Of a stretch of DNA of 64,000 nucleotides, positions 42,498 through 51,311 are shown piece after piece. The stretch's first letter is position 1. Each line of letters begins with the position of its first letter. The notes below the pieces were generated by a model. That model was not told the origin of the DNA, ran no database searches, and worked only from the letters and a program-made list of their open reading frames with translations. Position numbers and translations under genes: made by a program. Origin of the DNA: Halosolutus halophilus (GTDB lineage: Archaea > Halobacteriota > Halobacteria > Halobacteriales > Natrialbaceae). The DNA lies in assembly GCF_022869805.1 (NCBI RefSeq), contig NZ_CP094974.1, positions 1,426,001 through 1,490,000 on the forward strand. Direction: 5' to 3'.

Positions 42498-43796
42498 ATG
42501 CACGCTCCCAACTCGGCGCCAACCGACCTGCAAGCCGACCCCGTCCCGGCGAGGGCGGTCCCGAAGAGCGTTCGGCGACTCGCGTGTTGCCGAATTAGCC
42601 ACGGAACTCACTCGACGGACGAACTGGGGGCGATCGCGCCGGACGACACACTCGCGCTCGCCCGTCGGATCAAGCGGCACGATCGCGTCACCGAGGCGGT
42701 CGTCCTTGCGACGTGTAACCGGGTCGAGGTGTATTTCAGTACTCGCACTCCGGCCGATCGGGACGCGGCGCTCCGCGTCGCGCGTGAGGCGCTCGGCACT
42801 TGCGAGACCGTCAAGACGGAGACGGGGCTCGACGTCGTCGAACACCTGACGCGCGTCGCCTGCGGTCTCGACAGCAAGGTGCTCGGTGAGGATCACGTCC
42901 TGGGGCAGGTCCGTCGAACGTTCGAGGCGGCGCTCGAGGAGGGGCTCGCCGGCGGCGTGTTGACGCGCGCAGCGGATACGGCGGTCTCGGTGGGTCGGAC
43001 CTGCCGCGACGAGACCGAAATCAACGAGGGACGCGTCAGCTACGGGAGCGCGACCTGCGAGATCATCGCGGACCACGTCGGTTCTCCGTCCCGTCTCGTC
43101 GTCGTCGGCGCGGGAGAGATGGCGACCTCGGTCGCGAACGCGGCCGCTCATCGATGGGACGGCCGCGTCGACGTCGTCAATCGGACGACTGCGCCAGGGC
43201 TTCCCACCGGGGACGGTCGGTACTGGCCGCTCGACGACCTCGAGTCCGCGCTGGTCGAGGCCGACGCGGTCGTGACGGCGACGGGCGCAGCGGACCCGGT
43301 ACTGACCCCCGAGACGGCGGCGGGCGTCGGGAGTGACACGCTGATCGTGGATCTGGCGACCCCTCCGGACGTCGCCGGCACCGTTCGCGAGTCGGCCATT
43401 CCGGTGGTGGATCTCGACGCGGTGCAAGACCGGATCGACGATGCCGTCGCGGGCCGGAAGGAGGCGGTACCGGCGGTCGAGGACGCGGTTGCCGATGCCG
43501 TCGAGACCTTCGTCGACCGGGAGCGCGAGAACCGCGCGGAGGATACGCTCCGTGCGTTACATCGCACCGCGGCAGCGATTCGAGAGACGGAACTCGAACG
43601 GGCGCGAGCGCGCCTCGAAAACGGGGAGGACGACCCCGAGACCGTGCTGGAGGACTTCGCCAGCGGGCTGACTGCCGCGCTGCTCGGGTCGCCCACCGAA
43701 CGACTTCGGACGGCCGCACGCAACGGTGACGATGCGGTCATCGAAGCCACACACCGGCTGTTCGAACTCGACGCGTCCCTCGAGGAACCGGAGTAA
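42498..43796 (+). CDS. hemA: Glutamyl-tRNA reductase (divergent, operon-specific copy)
   Basis: A 432-residue GluTR, which makes glutamate-1-semialdehyde, the first step of tetrapyrrole synthesis. The nucleophile is Cys73 in VLATCNRVEVYF. GLDSKVLGEDHVLGQVRRTFEAA is the conserved substrate-binding segment, VVVGAGEMATSVA the NADPH site, and the C-terminal part is a helical dimerisation domain. Its position in the d1 operon suggests a dedicated or extra copy boosting precursor supply; whether the genome has another hemA cannot be seen here. The region KSVRRLACCRISHGTHSTDEL replaces the more usual N-terminus. Confidence 0.88.
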   Translation: MHAPNSAPTDLQADPVPARAVPKSVRRLACCRISHGTHSTDELGAIAPDDTLALARRIKRHDRVTEAVVLATCNRVEVYFSTRTPADRDAALRVAREALGTCETVKTETGLDVVEHLTRVACGLDSKVLGEDHVLGQVRRTFEAALEEGLAGGVLTRAADTAVSVGRTCRDETEINEGRVSYGSATCEIIADHVGSPSRLVVVGAGEMATSVANAAAHRWDGRVDVVNRTTAPGLPTGDGRYWPLDDLESALVEADAVVTATGAADPVLTPETAAGVGSDTLIVDLATPPDVAGTVRESAIPVVDLDAVQDRIDDAVAGRKEAVPAVEDAVADAVETFVDRERENRAEDTLRALHRTAAAIRETELERARARLENGEDDPETVLEDFASGLTAALLGSPTERLRTAARNGDDAVIEATHRLFELDASLEEPE

Positions 43797-44169
43797 CTCG
43801 GCGTACGAGTCGAGTCCCCCGGCTCCGGCCCCGTTGGGCCGTCGTACCCTTCGCGTTACAACCGCGTTCGAGACGGGACGCGGTGACCGACGACGCGATC
43901 CGGGGCCGACGCTGCCAGCGCGACCGGCGGTCGATTAAGGGATCGTTCCGCTTCCATATCGATCCGTCGCCCGATCTGGACGGCTACCCGGCATCGGTCG
44001 GCGGCGACGTCTGCGACCGACCGATCGGCCGAAACGGGATCCCGTTACGCCGTGGGTACGCTCCCGAGATGGGACGGCAGACGCAGGGGCAGGTAAGCAC
44101 TTGTGGTTATGTTCCTGGGGAATAAGGATCGAAAGTAGTTATATTTGTGTCCCCGTTCGAACTGCGAGC
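43797..44169. other. Spacer between hemA-like gene and the Mo/W transporter
   Basis: A 373-bp spacer. An 80-codon frame starting GTG 43883 has no family look and is not accepted. A GC hairpin (CGGCCCCGTTGGGCCG, near 43827-43842) could terminate the operon. The promoter of the next gene occupies the last 35 bp. Confidence 0.5.
44138..44146 (+). promoter_or_regulatory. TATA box of the Mo/W transporter genes
   Basis: GTTATATTT lies about 25 nt before ATG 44170, giving a leaderless transcript. This also decides the start against the longer frame from 44101. Confidence 0.6.
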
Positions 44170-45114
44170 ATGGACACAGACGCCGGCCCGGCGACCCGCC
44201 ACGGCCGTCGGGCCGTACTGGCCACCGTGGGAAGCGCGACGACGGGGCTCGTCGGCGGGTGTCTCGGGGCCGAAGACGATCGCGTCCGAGTGCTCGCCGC
44301 GGGCAGCCTCGCCGTCGTCCTCGAGGAACACGTGGGACCAGCCTTCGAGGACGACACCGGGATCCGGTACGAGGGCGAGTACCACGGCTCGAACGCCGTC
44401 GTGCGAATGATCGAGGAACCGACCAAACATCCCGACGTCGTGATCAGTGCGGACGTCGACCTCCTCCGGGAGCGACTCTATCCCGATCACGCCGACTGGG
44501 ACGTCGAGTTCGCCGCCAACGCCGTCGGCATCGCCTACGACCCGCGGACTGACGTCGGCGACCGATTGGCCGACGGGGAGCCGTGGTACGAGGTGCTCGC
44601 GGACGCGGATCCCGGCGAGGTGGCGATCAGCGATCCGGACCTGGACCCACTCGGGTATCGCGCGGTTCTGCTCTTCGAACTCGCCGAGCGCGAGCACGAC
44701 CTCGAGGGGTTCCGCGCGTCGATGGTCGATCGGGTCTATCGCGAGCCGAGCGAATCCGCGTTGCTCGCGGGCATCGAGGCCGGAGACCGGGCCTGTGCAG
44801 TGTGTTACCGGAACATGGCCGTCGACCACGACCTGCCGTTTCTCGCGTTGCCCGACGCGTACAACTTCTCGAATCCCGTGTACGCAGACCGGTACGAACA
44901 GGTGACGTATACGACCGCGGACGGCTACACCGCGACCGGGTCGCCGATCGTTTACAACGCGACGGTCCGGACCGATGCCGACCGGCCGGAGGCCGGCCGG
45001 ACGTTCGTCGACTATCTCCTGGAGGACGCCGACGTGCTCGCCGAACACGGATTACAAGTGCCGGACGCGCTTCCCCGCCGTCACGGTGAGCCACCGGAGG
45101 GACTCGGCGGATGA
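44170..45114 (+). CDS. Molybdate/tungstate-type ABC solute-binding lipoprotein
   Basis: A 314-residue binding protein of the WtpA/ModA type. The signal has an Arg pair (HGRRAVLATVG) and a lipobox VGGC. The mature part starts VRVLAAGSLAVVLEEHVGPAFEDDTGI and has GEYHGSNAVVRMI, KHPDVVISADV, and VAISDPDLDPLGYRA, where the oxyanion-binding loops lie. Molybdate and tungstate feed molybdopterin enzymes such as nitrate reductase. It overlaps the permease gene by 4 bp. No ATPase gene follows. Confidence 0.88.
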   Translation: MDTDAGPATRHGRRAVLATVGSATTGLVGGCLGAEDDRVRVLAAGSLAVVLEEHVGPAFEDDTGIRYEGEYHGSNAVVRMIEEPTKHPDVVISADVDLLRERLYPDHADWDVEFAANAVGIAYDPRTDVGDRLADGEPWYEVLADADPGEVAISDPDLDPLGYRAVLLFELAEREHDLEGFRASMVDRVYREPSESALLAGIEAGDRACAVCYRNMAVDHDLPFLALPDAYNFSNPVYADRYEQVTYTTADGYTATGSPIVYNATVRTDADRPEAGRTFVDYLLEDADVLAEHGLQVPDALPRRHGEPPEGLGG

Positions 45115-46055
45115 CCGGTAGAACCCCATCCGGCGACGGCGATCGCGATCCCGGTCTGTCGCGCTCCCGTGACTCGACCGGTGGTGCCACTGGGTCTCGT
45201 AACGTGACCAGCAGGCGCCCTCGGTCCCGTGGCACTCCCAGCGGCGAGAGCGGCCACACGAGTCGGGTCGGGGCCGCGCTCGATCGCGTCACGAGCCCAC
45301 GCGCCGTGCCCGTGCTGCTCGGGACGGTCCTGCTCGCGTACTTCGTGGTCCCGTTCGTCGCCTTCTTCGGCCAGGTGCGATCGGTCGACGTCGTCGGCGG
45401 ACTCGCGGAGCCGTCGACACAGGAGGCCATCAGGACCTCGCTCGTGACCGCACCGATCGCGACGGTCATCTCGACGGTCTTCGGCGTCCCGCTCGCCTAC
45501 GTCCTCTCGCGTGGCACCTTTCGGGGCAAACGGCTGGTCGAAGCCGCCGTCCTGTTGCCGCTCGTGGTCCCGCCGATCGTCGGTGGGGTCATGTTGCTGA
45601 CCGTCCTCGGCCGGTACGCGCCGATCGGGGCGGCGGCCGCCGCGTTCGGGATCCCACTGACCGGGAGCCGGGCCGGCGTGATACTCGCCCAGACCTTCGT
45701 CGCCGCGCCGTTTCTCGTGGTCAGCGCGCGGGCTGGCTTCGACGGCGTCGACGAACGTCTCGAGGAGGCCGCCCGGACGCTGGGCTACGGCCCGGTCGAG
45801 ACGGCGTGGTCCGTCTCGTTGCCGCTCGCTCGAAACGCCATCGCTGCCGGGATGGTCCTGACGTTCGTCCGCGCCATCGGCGAGTTCGGGGCGACGATGA
45901 TGGTCGCCTACAACCCGCGAACGATGCCGACGCGGATCGAAGTGTTGCGGATCTCGCAGGGCCTCGACGCGATCGTGCCGATCGCGCTGGCGTTGCTCGC
46001 GATTGCGCTGGTCGTCGGCTGCCTCGTCCAGTTCCTCGGAACGCCCAGCCGGTAG
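45111..46055 (+). CDS. Molybdate/tungstate-type ABC permease
   Basis: A 314-residue permease. The first 60 residues are hydrophilic, rich in Arg, Ser and Gly, and unusual for ModB/WtpB. About six membrane segments follow. The EAA coupling loop is visible as VDERLEEAARTLGYGPVETAWSVSLPLA. Segments such as LPLVVPPIVGGVMLLTVLGRYAPIG match the family. It overlaps the binding-protein gene (ATGA). The ATP-binding subunit expected next is absent; the following gene is a regulator. Confidence 0.88.
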   Translation: MTGRTPSGDGDRDPGLSRSRDSTGGATGSRNVTSRRPRSRGTPSGESGHTSRVGAALDRVTSPRAVPVLLGTVLLAYFVVPFVAFFGQVRSVDVVGGLAEPSTQEAIRTSLVTAPIATVISTVFGVPLAYVLSRGTFRGKRLVEAAVLLPLVVPPIVGGVMLLTVLGRYAPIGAAAAAFGIPLTGSRAGVILAQTFVAAPFLVVSARAGFDGVDERLEEAARTLGYGPVETAWSVSLPLARNAIAAGMVLTFVRAIGEFGATMMVAYNPRTMPTRIEVLRISQGLDAIVPIALALLAIALVVGCLVQFLGTPSR

Positions 46056-46193
46056 TGGCTGGCGCGACGTGTTCGATCTGTCGTTCTACGACCGTCAAAA
46101 TGGTCACACGGTCCTGAAAGTCTTCTTGGCCCCTACTAATCCTTTTGGAATCGGGGTTATTGCGTTCCCTGTTGTATCCGTGGACGAGACACC

Positions 46194-46862
46194 ATGACCT
46201 CAATCGCAGACATCGAGATTCCGGCCGACGGAACGGGTATGGGCGAGCTGTTCGAGTCCATCCCATCGCTCACGTGCGAGATGGAACGAGTCATCGCATC
46301 GAAAGGCCACGGCCTGTGGCTGGCTGGCGCATCGCAGTCGGAGATCGAGGACGGTCTCGACGAGGCGTCGGCGATCGGCGACTTCGCGCTGATCAGCGAG
46401 GACGAGGATCGCTGGTTGTACGACATCGAGTTCGATCCCGAGACACTCGACATCTTCGAGGTCGTCCTCGAGGAAGACGGAACGGTACTGAGCGCCTCGG
46501 CCTCGAACGGGACGTGGCTGCTGAGCATCCGGTTCACCGACCGCGAGGGCGTGAGTTCGCTCTACGATCGACTCGTCGACCAGGACGTCACGCCGACGAT
46601 CGTTCGCCTGTTCGACATGACGGAGGAGAGCCACTCCCAGTGTGGGCTCACCTCCCGCCAGTACGAGACGCTGGTCGCGGCGATCGATCACGGCTACTTC
46701 GAGATCCCGCGCGAGGTCTCGATGCAGGAACTCTCGGAGGAACTCGACATCTCCCACCAGGCGCTCTCGGAACGGCTCCGCCGCGCCTACCGGGCGCTCG
46801 TGACCTCCGAACTCAACGTCTCCGAAGAGGAAACGACTGCACCACCGATCCCGTCGAACTGA
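46194..46862 (+). CDS. Bat-type (HTH_10) transcriptional regulator
   Basis: A 222-residue regulator with the bacterioopsin-activator helix-turn-helix at the C-terminus (LTSRQYETLVAAIDHGYFEIPREVSMQELSEELDISHQALSERLRRAYRAL). The N-terminal region (TCEMERVIASKGHGLWLAGAS and on) is a sensor-like module without the multi-cysteine cluster of NarO-type regulators. It lies just past the Mo/W transporter and 2.4 kb from the d1 operon, so control of either is plausible but unproven. The upstream spacer has an AT-rich tract with CTACTAATCC near 46134-46143. Confidence 0.85.
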   Translation: MTSIADIEIPADGTGMGELFESIPSLTCEMERVIASKGHGLWLAGASQSEIEDGLDEASAIGDFALISEDEDRWLYDIEFDPETLDIFEVVLEEDGTVLSASASNGTWLLSIRFTDREGVSSLYDRLVDQDVTPTIVRLFDMTEESHSQCGLTSRQYETLVAAIDHGYFEIPREVSMQELSEELDISHQALSERLRRAYRALVTSELNVSEEETTAPPIPSN

Positions 46863-46990
46863 TGGGAGCCCCGGCCGTCACACGGAATCACGTGTATACG
46901 AGCGGTCCGTCGTAATTCGCTATTTTGCCCGATCGTCGCCCCCTGGCCAGACGGATCACCCGCTTTCACTCGGATCTGTCCCGAAAGACC

Positions 46991-47000
46991 ACCATTATTA
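46991..47000 (+). promoter_or_regulatory. TATA-like box of the enoyl-CoA hydratase gene
   Basis: ACCATTATTA lies about 25-30 nt before ATG 47024, fitting leaderless expression and supporting this start over the longer frame. Confidence 0.45.
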
Positions 47001-47023
47001 CCGCCGCCCCGCACTCTCGTGAC

Positions 47024-47791
47024 ATGAACGTCGACAGCGACGACGGAGTGCTACGAATCACGTTCGATCGCCCTGGCGTCCTCAACGCGCTCACGACCGA
47101 CACGGCGGCGACGCTCGCCGATACGATCGAGGACGCTTCGCCCGAGGCGTATCACGCGATCGTCGTGACGGGCGAAGGCGACGCGTTCAGCGCCGGCGGC
47201 GACATCGAGGCGATGGCGGAGGAACCCGCACCCCCCATGGAGTCGTACGACGAGGTCACCGAGACCTTCGGCCGCGTGGTCGAGGCGATGCTCGAGTGTC
47301 CAGTCCCGATCGTCGCGAAAGTAAACGGTGACGCCGTCGGCGCCGGACTGGCGATCGTCGCCCTCTCGGACGTCGCCTACGCCGCCGCGGACGCCACGTT
47401 CTCCTGTGCGTTCGTTCGCGTCGGCCTCATTCCGGACACCGGCGGGACCTTCATGCTCCCCCACATCGTCGGGCTCCGGGCCGCGAAGAAACTCGCGTTC
47501 ACCGGCGAGTTCTTCGACGCCGATCGGGCGGCCGACCTCGACCTGATCAACGAGTCGGTCCCGGCCGACGAACTCGACGACCGGGTCGCGGACACCGTCG
47601 ATCGGCTCGGCCGTCGTCCCACAGATGTCATCGGGCTGATGAAACAGGCGATGCACGAGAACATGAGTCGCCACTGGGACGAAGCGCTCGATTACGAGAA
47701 CCTGTTGCAGGTCCAGGCGCGCAGTTCCGATTCCCACGAGGAGGGCGTCAGCGCCTTCCTCGAGGGGCGCGATCCGGAGTTCAACCAGTGA
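47024..47791 (+). CDS. Enoyl-CoA hydratase/isomerase family protein
   Basis: A 255-residue crotonase-fold protein. The oxyanion-hole segments are FSAGGDIEAMAEE and VNGDAVGAGLAIVALSDVAYAAADA. The catalytic region VGLIPDTGGTFMLPHIVG contains Asp where classical hydratases have the second Glu, and the first Glu position reads GLAIVAL, so true hydratase activity is uncertain. Beta-oxidation or another CoA-ester reaction is likely. It stands alone. Confidence 0.88.
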   Translation: MNVDSDDGVLRITFDRPGVLNALTTDTAATLADTIEDASPEAYHAIVVTGEGDAFSAGGDIEAMAEEPAPPMESYDEVTETFGRVVEAMLECPVPIVAKVNGDAVGAGLAIVALSDVAYAAADATFSCAFVRVGLIPDTGGTFMLPHIVGLRAAKKLAFTGEFFDADRAADLDLINESVPADELDDRVADTVDRLGRRPTDVIGLMKQAMHENMSRHWDEALDYENLLQVQARSSDSHEEGVSAFLEGRDPEFNQ

Positions 47792-47929
47792 GGACGCCGA
47801 AGCGATCGAGTAAGTCACCGTTGAGGCGCGTTTGCACTGGCTAATGGCCGGTTACGGTGGCCACGGCTCCCGCCGCAGGCCACCGCAAGCACCACCATCT
47901 TGCACCTGTCTGGCGTCCGTCATACCGCA

Positions 47930-48346
47930 ATGTCCCCACAGTTTACCGACGACGACATCGGCAAGACCGTCGTCAACGAACACGGCGAGGACGTCGGCAT
48001 CATCGCCGACGTCGAACACGGAACGGCCCACGTCGAACCGGACCCGGGAATTACCGACACGATCAAGGCGAAACTCGGGTGGGGCGGGACCGACGAAGAC
48101 ACGTACCCGCTCCAGGAGGAAGCGATCGCATCCGTCACGACAGACAAGGTGCACCTCGAGAGCGACATGGCCGATACTGGCAGTTCTGGTGCCGGATCGA
48201 CAGGTGTCGCTGGCACCGACACCGGTACGGGTCGCGATCGAGGAACTGACACCGGCCGTGACGACGACGAACTGATCGGTGACGACGATGACAGCATGAT
48301 GAGCGACGACGATGACGACCTCATCGTCGACGACGACAGGCGATAA
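47930..48346 (+). CDS. PRC-barrel protein with acidic tail
   Basis: A 138-residue protein. The first 75 residues form a PRC-barrel-like fold (DDDIGKTVVNEHGEDVGIIADVEHGTAHVEPDPG, then YPLQEEAIASVTTDKVHLE). A Gly/Thr/Asp-rich tail ends in long runs of Asp (DDELIGDDDDSMMSDDDDD). The family is common in haloarchaea and of unknown role. ATG 47930 was chosen at the start of the domain. Confidence 0.75.
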   Translation: MSPQFTDDDIGKTVVNEHGEDVGIIADVEHGTAHVEPDPGITDTIKAKLGWGGTDEDTYPLQEEAIASVTTDKVHLESDMADTGSSGAGSTGVAGTDTGTGRDRGTDTGRDDDELIGDDDDSMMSDDDDDLIVDDDRR

Positions 48347-48895
48347 CAGCGACATCGGTTTCCCGAGCGACGCTCGCCAACTCGTCGGATGCCCGCTGAC
48401 ACTGGCTTTTTCGACCCTGTCGCGATCGGTACCCGACCGTCGCGTTCTGTACGTGTCGATCCGCCGTAGCGGTCGTTTTATCAAGCGGTATAGGAGAATA
48501 CCTCGAGGCCTGACCTCGGTGATGAATCCGATAGGCAGGATACAAATCATTGAGTAAACTGATTTTATAACCAATAGATTGCGACGGAAAACAGCCGCCG
48601 TTACCGACCTCATCCAAGCGACGAGGTAACCAGTCGGGCTTCGACCTCGATGAAAAGAGGGGTCGAGACGGATATGCCTACGTGCGCTTCAGCAAAGTCG
48701 GTTGGACGAAAATCCGCTACCACCGCCCGCTTCCGGAACTGGCTCCACCGCAACGATGACTACGAACGACGACGTCGCGAGCAACGCACTCTCGCGGAAA
48801 GAACACGGGAGTCAGAACACCGAGAAACAGCGCGTCGAGGTTGCCGAGGTCAAACGGAAGATCCGTCGGACGGTACCGCCCTCAAGGGGGGTGAT
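48347..48895. other. 549-bp spacer before the Q-rich pseudogene
   Basis: No accepted gene. An AT-rich tract (GTAAACTGATTTTATAACC, about 48554-48572) could be a promoter for either strand. A frame starting ATG 48757 (MTTNDDVASNALSRKEH) looks coding for about 40 residues and then runs antisense through the pseudogene; it may be a relic. Confidence 0.4.
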
Positions 48896-49969
48896 TCACC
48901 GTTCGTTCTGGGGCTGCTCGTCGGTGTCCTCCCGTGGTCGATCGGACCGAGCGTCGGCGTCTTCGGCTTCCCGCTCCTCGCGAGCGCGATCGACCGCCGA
49001 TTCGGGCTGCCGCGAATCCGTCCGTTCGCCCTGCCCCTGCTGGTCCTGCGCGATCGACTGCCCCCGGCGCTCCCGGCCGCGCTCGCGCCGATCGGTGTCG
49101 ATCCGCTGTGAGTACTGGTCACGCGGCTCGCCGCGTTCGGAGCGAGACTGGGACGACTGTCGCCGCTGTGTCGGCTGATCGATCTCGGAGCCCCGACTGG
49201 GTTGTTCCTGGTATCGTCCGCCCGCAGGTCGATCGCCCCCCTGCTGTCGCTGTTCGTGTGGTCGTTCCTGGGGTCCCGACTGCTGCGGTTGTGGCTGTGA
49301 GGGGGCTGGTAGCCCTGCCGCTCCTCACGGTCGAACTGGCCTTCCTGGGGTGGCGTCCCGTGCTGGGGCTGTGGCTGCGACTGAGGTCCGGACTGACCGC
49401 CCGGAGCCATCTGCTGGGGCGGTCGCCGTCCGGTCGACTCGCCGCCGTACGACGTTCCCTCTGGGACCTACTCACCGGTCTGTGGATACTCCTGGGCCGG
49501 TGGCTGGGATCGGTCACCCATCCCCTGGGGCGATCGGTGCTGCGGTCCCATCTGCTGACCGCCCATCCGCTCCCGTTCCATCTGACCGGTCCCCTGCCCA
49601 CTCGGCTGTCCGGCCATCTGTCGTCCACCCGTCATCTCCCGGCCCTGCCCCGACTGGGGCTGGGCCGCGGCGGACATCCCCTTCTGGATCGCGCGTTCCA
49701 TCTCCGGCGCGACGGCCTCGAGTCCCTGCAGGTAGCTCTCCATCATCGACTCCGTGAACTGCTGGCCCCGGAAAACCTCGCAGCATCGACGTCGTCATCT
49801 CGATCCCCTGTCTCTGGGTCGTCTCCTGCCACTTCATCGCACTCAGAGCCATCCGTACCACGTTCCGCTGGGGATCGATCGCCTGCTCCATCGCCTCCTG
49901 TCCCTGGGTCATCGTCGTCCGTTGAACCTGTGCGGTCGGATCGTACTGCGATTGCTGTTGGTCTGTCAT
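48896..49969 (-). pseudogene. Q-rich amphipathic-helix protein gene broken by two frameshifts and an amber codon
   Basis: Reading from ATG 49969, MTDQQQSQYDPTAQVQRTTM continues as helical sequence to ...MTTSMLRGF. The reading must then shift by one base at a TTTTCC run near 49788 to continue as GQQFTESMMESYLQGLEAVAPEMERAIQKG. A TAG at 49468-49470 interrupts it (TGE-stop-VPEGTSYGG). A second shift at a CCCCC run near 49301 restores the first frame, which runs Q/R-rich to a TGA at 48896. The repaired protein would have about 357 residues. The N-terminal helices resemble phasin-like granule proteins, but this is only a resemblance. It is either a real pseudogene or carries homopolymer sequencing errors. 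Confidence 0.6.
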
Positions 49970-50191
49970 CGGTCTCACTCGACGAGGAGAACTCCTCGCT
50001 CGTCCCGGACGGCGCGAGAGAGTACAATAAAGGCCGCCGTCGGTTCCAGTGGGAAGCACGAGACCACCCGACGAAACGGCTCGATCGATCGGCCCGGCGG
50101 AAGTACGGGGAAAGCGGTACCTCGCTTCCGGAAATCGGAGCCGCAATCGGGATGTACTGGGACGTAATCGCCGCTTGGGAGGTGGTCCGAA

Positions 50192-51043
50192 TCAGGAGCC
50201 GGAATCGGATTCGGATTCGGGGTCACCGTGGGTCACGCCGTCACGCTCGTCCGCCCGCCGCCGCCGAAGCGCCGCTCGGGCGTTGCTCGCGTCGTAGCCG
50301 AAGAAGACGTCGTTCCCGTACGCCTCGGCGACCTCGGTGGCGTGGATCAGGTTGTCTACGTCGACATCGACTGCGTAGAGTTCGATATCGAACGGCGTCT
50401 CGAGCGCACTCTCGAACCCCCGCGCGATCGTCTCCAGCCAGTAGGTCGTCTCGTAGGCCGTGTCGTACAGGGGAACGACGAACTCGTCGACGTACTCCTC
50501 GAGCGCCGCGAGGTCGATGCCGGCGCGTTCGTAGAGGTGGCCGGGGTAGGGGTCCGGATAGAGCGTCATGTACACCGTTCCGGGGATGCGATCGACCGCG
50601 TCTGCGACGAACTCGGTGATGACGCTCGCCCGCCACTCGAACCGATCGTCGTAGTCGCTACCGTCGAAGCGCTGTTCGCAGACGCCACACCGGCAGTACT
50701 CGGCTCGCGGGAACCCGATATCGTCGAGGCGGACGTCGTCGTTGGCGTCGACGCAGTCGTCGATGATCTCGAACAGCCCCTCGCGGTAATCTTCTCGGGA
50801 CGGGCAGATGTACGCCCAGTCGAAGTACTGCCGGTCGCGCGTGGCCGGACGGCCCATGTCGTCGACCGTGACGAGCGACGGGTCGGCGTCCGCGGCGGCG
50901 TTGTCGCCGAAACAGGAGACCATGTTCACGCCGTCCGCGATCGGTTCGGCTGACCGGCCGGTGACGTCTTTGACCTCGTAAAAGCCGCGGTCGAACTCCG
51001 GCCACCGTACTTCTTCAGCGTTCCGCGTGACGACGCCGTACAT
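50192..51043 (-). CDS. Putative TIM-barrel glycosidase-like protein
   Basis: A 283-residue protein. Segments VRLDDIGFPRAEYCRCGVCEQRFDG, IPGTVYMTLYPDPYPGH and VYGNDVFFGYDAS-like ends (AYGNDVFFGYDASNARAAL) suggest a TIM barrel of the GH-like kind in which a Cys cluster follows a conserved Asp-rich strand (compare YCxCxxC motifs in some glycoside hydrolase families). No signal peptide. The short acidic C-terminus (DPESESDSGS) is dispensable-looking. Substrate and activity unknown; the fold is a judgement by eye. Confidence 0.6.
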   Translation of the reverse strand: MYGVVTRNAEEVRWPEFDRGFYEVKDVTGRSAEPIADGVNMVSCFGDNAAADADPSLVTVDDMGRPATRDRQYFDWAYICPSREDYREGLFEIIDDCVDANDDVRLDDIGFPRAEYCRCGVCEQRFDGSDYDDRFEWRASVITEFVADAVDRIPGTVYMTLYPDPYPGHLYERAGIDLAALEEYVDEFVVPLYDTAYETTYWLETIARGFESALETPFDIELYAVDVDVDNLIHATEVAEAYGNDVFFGYDASNARAALRRRRADERDGVTHGDPESESDSGS

Positions 51044-51092
51044 ACAGGGCCGTACGACGCCGCGCGGGTAAGCCGTTCGGAATCGAGCGGTG

Positions 51093-51203
51093 TTATTCGG
51101 TCGGTTCGTACTCGACGTCGACCTCCGACGAACCGCCAGCAGCGACTTTGTAGAGGGCGGCGACGACGAACAGGGCGATCAGGATCTTGATTGTCCGGGA
51201 CAT
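51093..51203 (-). CDS. 36-residue single-span membrane micro-protein
   Basis: The frame encodes MSRTIKILIALFVVAALYKV followed by AAGGSSEVDVEYEPTE and a TAA. A short basic N-terminus, one hydrophobic span and an acidic C-terminus give a clear positive-inside topology. AT-rich sequence (GTTCGCCTGCTAACTATC and CTCTAAGTG on the minus strand) precedes it at promoter distance. It lies between two accepted genes on the same strand. Function unknown. Confidence 0.55.
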   Translation of the reverse strand: MSRTIKILIALFVVAALYKVAAGGSSEVDVEYEPTE

Positions 51204-51311
51204 GTGCGACTAGATAGTTAGCAGGCGAACACTTAGAGATTCTGGATATTTTCTCACAGCGGAACGTGATTGCCCCGATCAGGTGTCGACCGGGTTCTGA
51301 TCAGCTACCGA

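Noticed and set aside
43883-44125. 80-codon frame between the hemA-like gene and the Mo/W transporter
   Set aside because: It is basic, of irregular composition, starts with GTG without a promoter, and overlaps the promoter region of the transporter gene.
48757-49178. Frame starting MTTNDDVASNALSRKEH on the plus strand
   Set aside because: Only the first 40 residues look coding. The rest is antisense to the Q-rich pseudogene.
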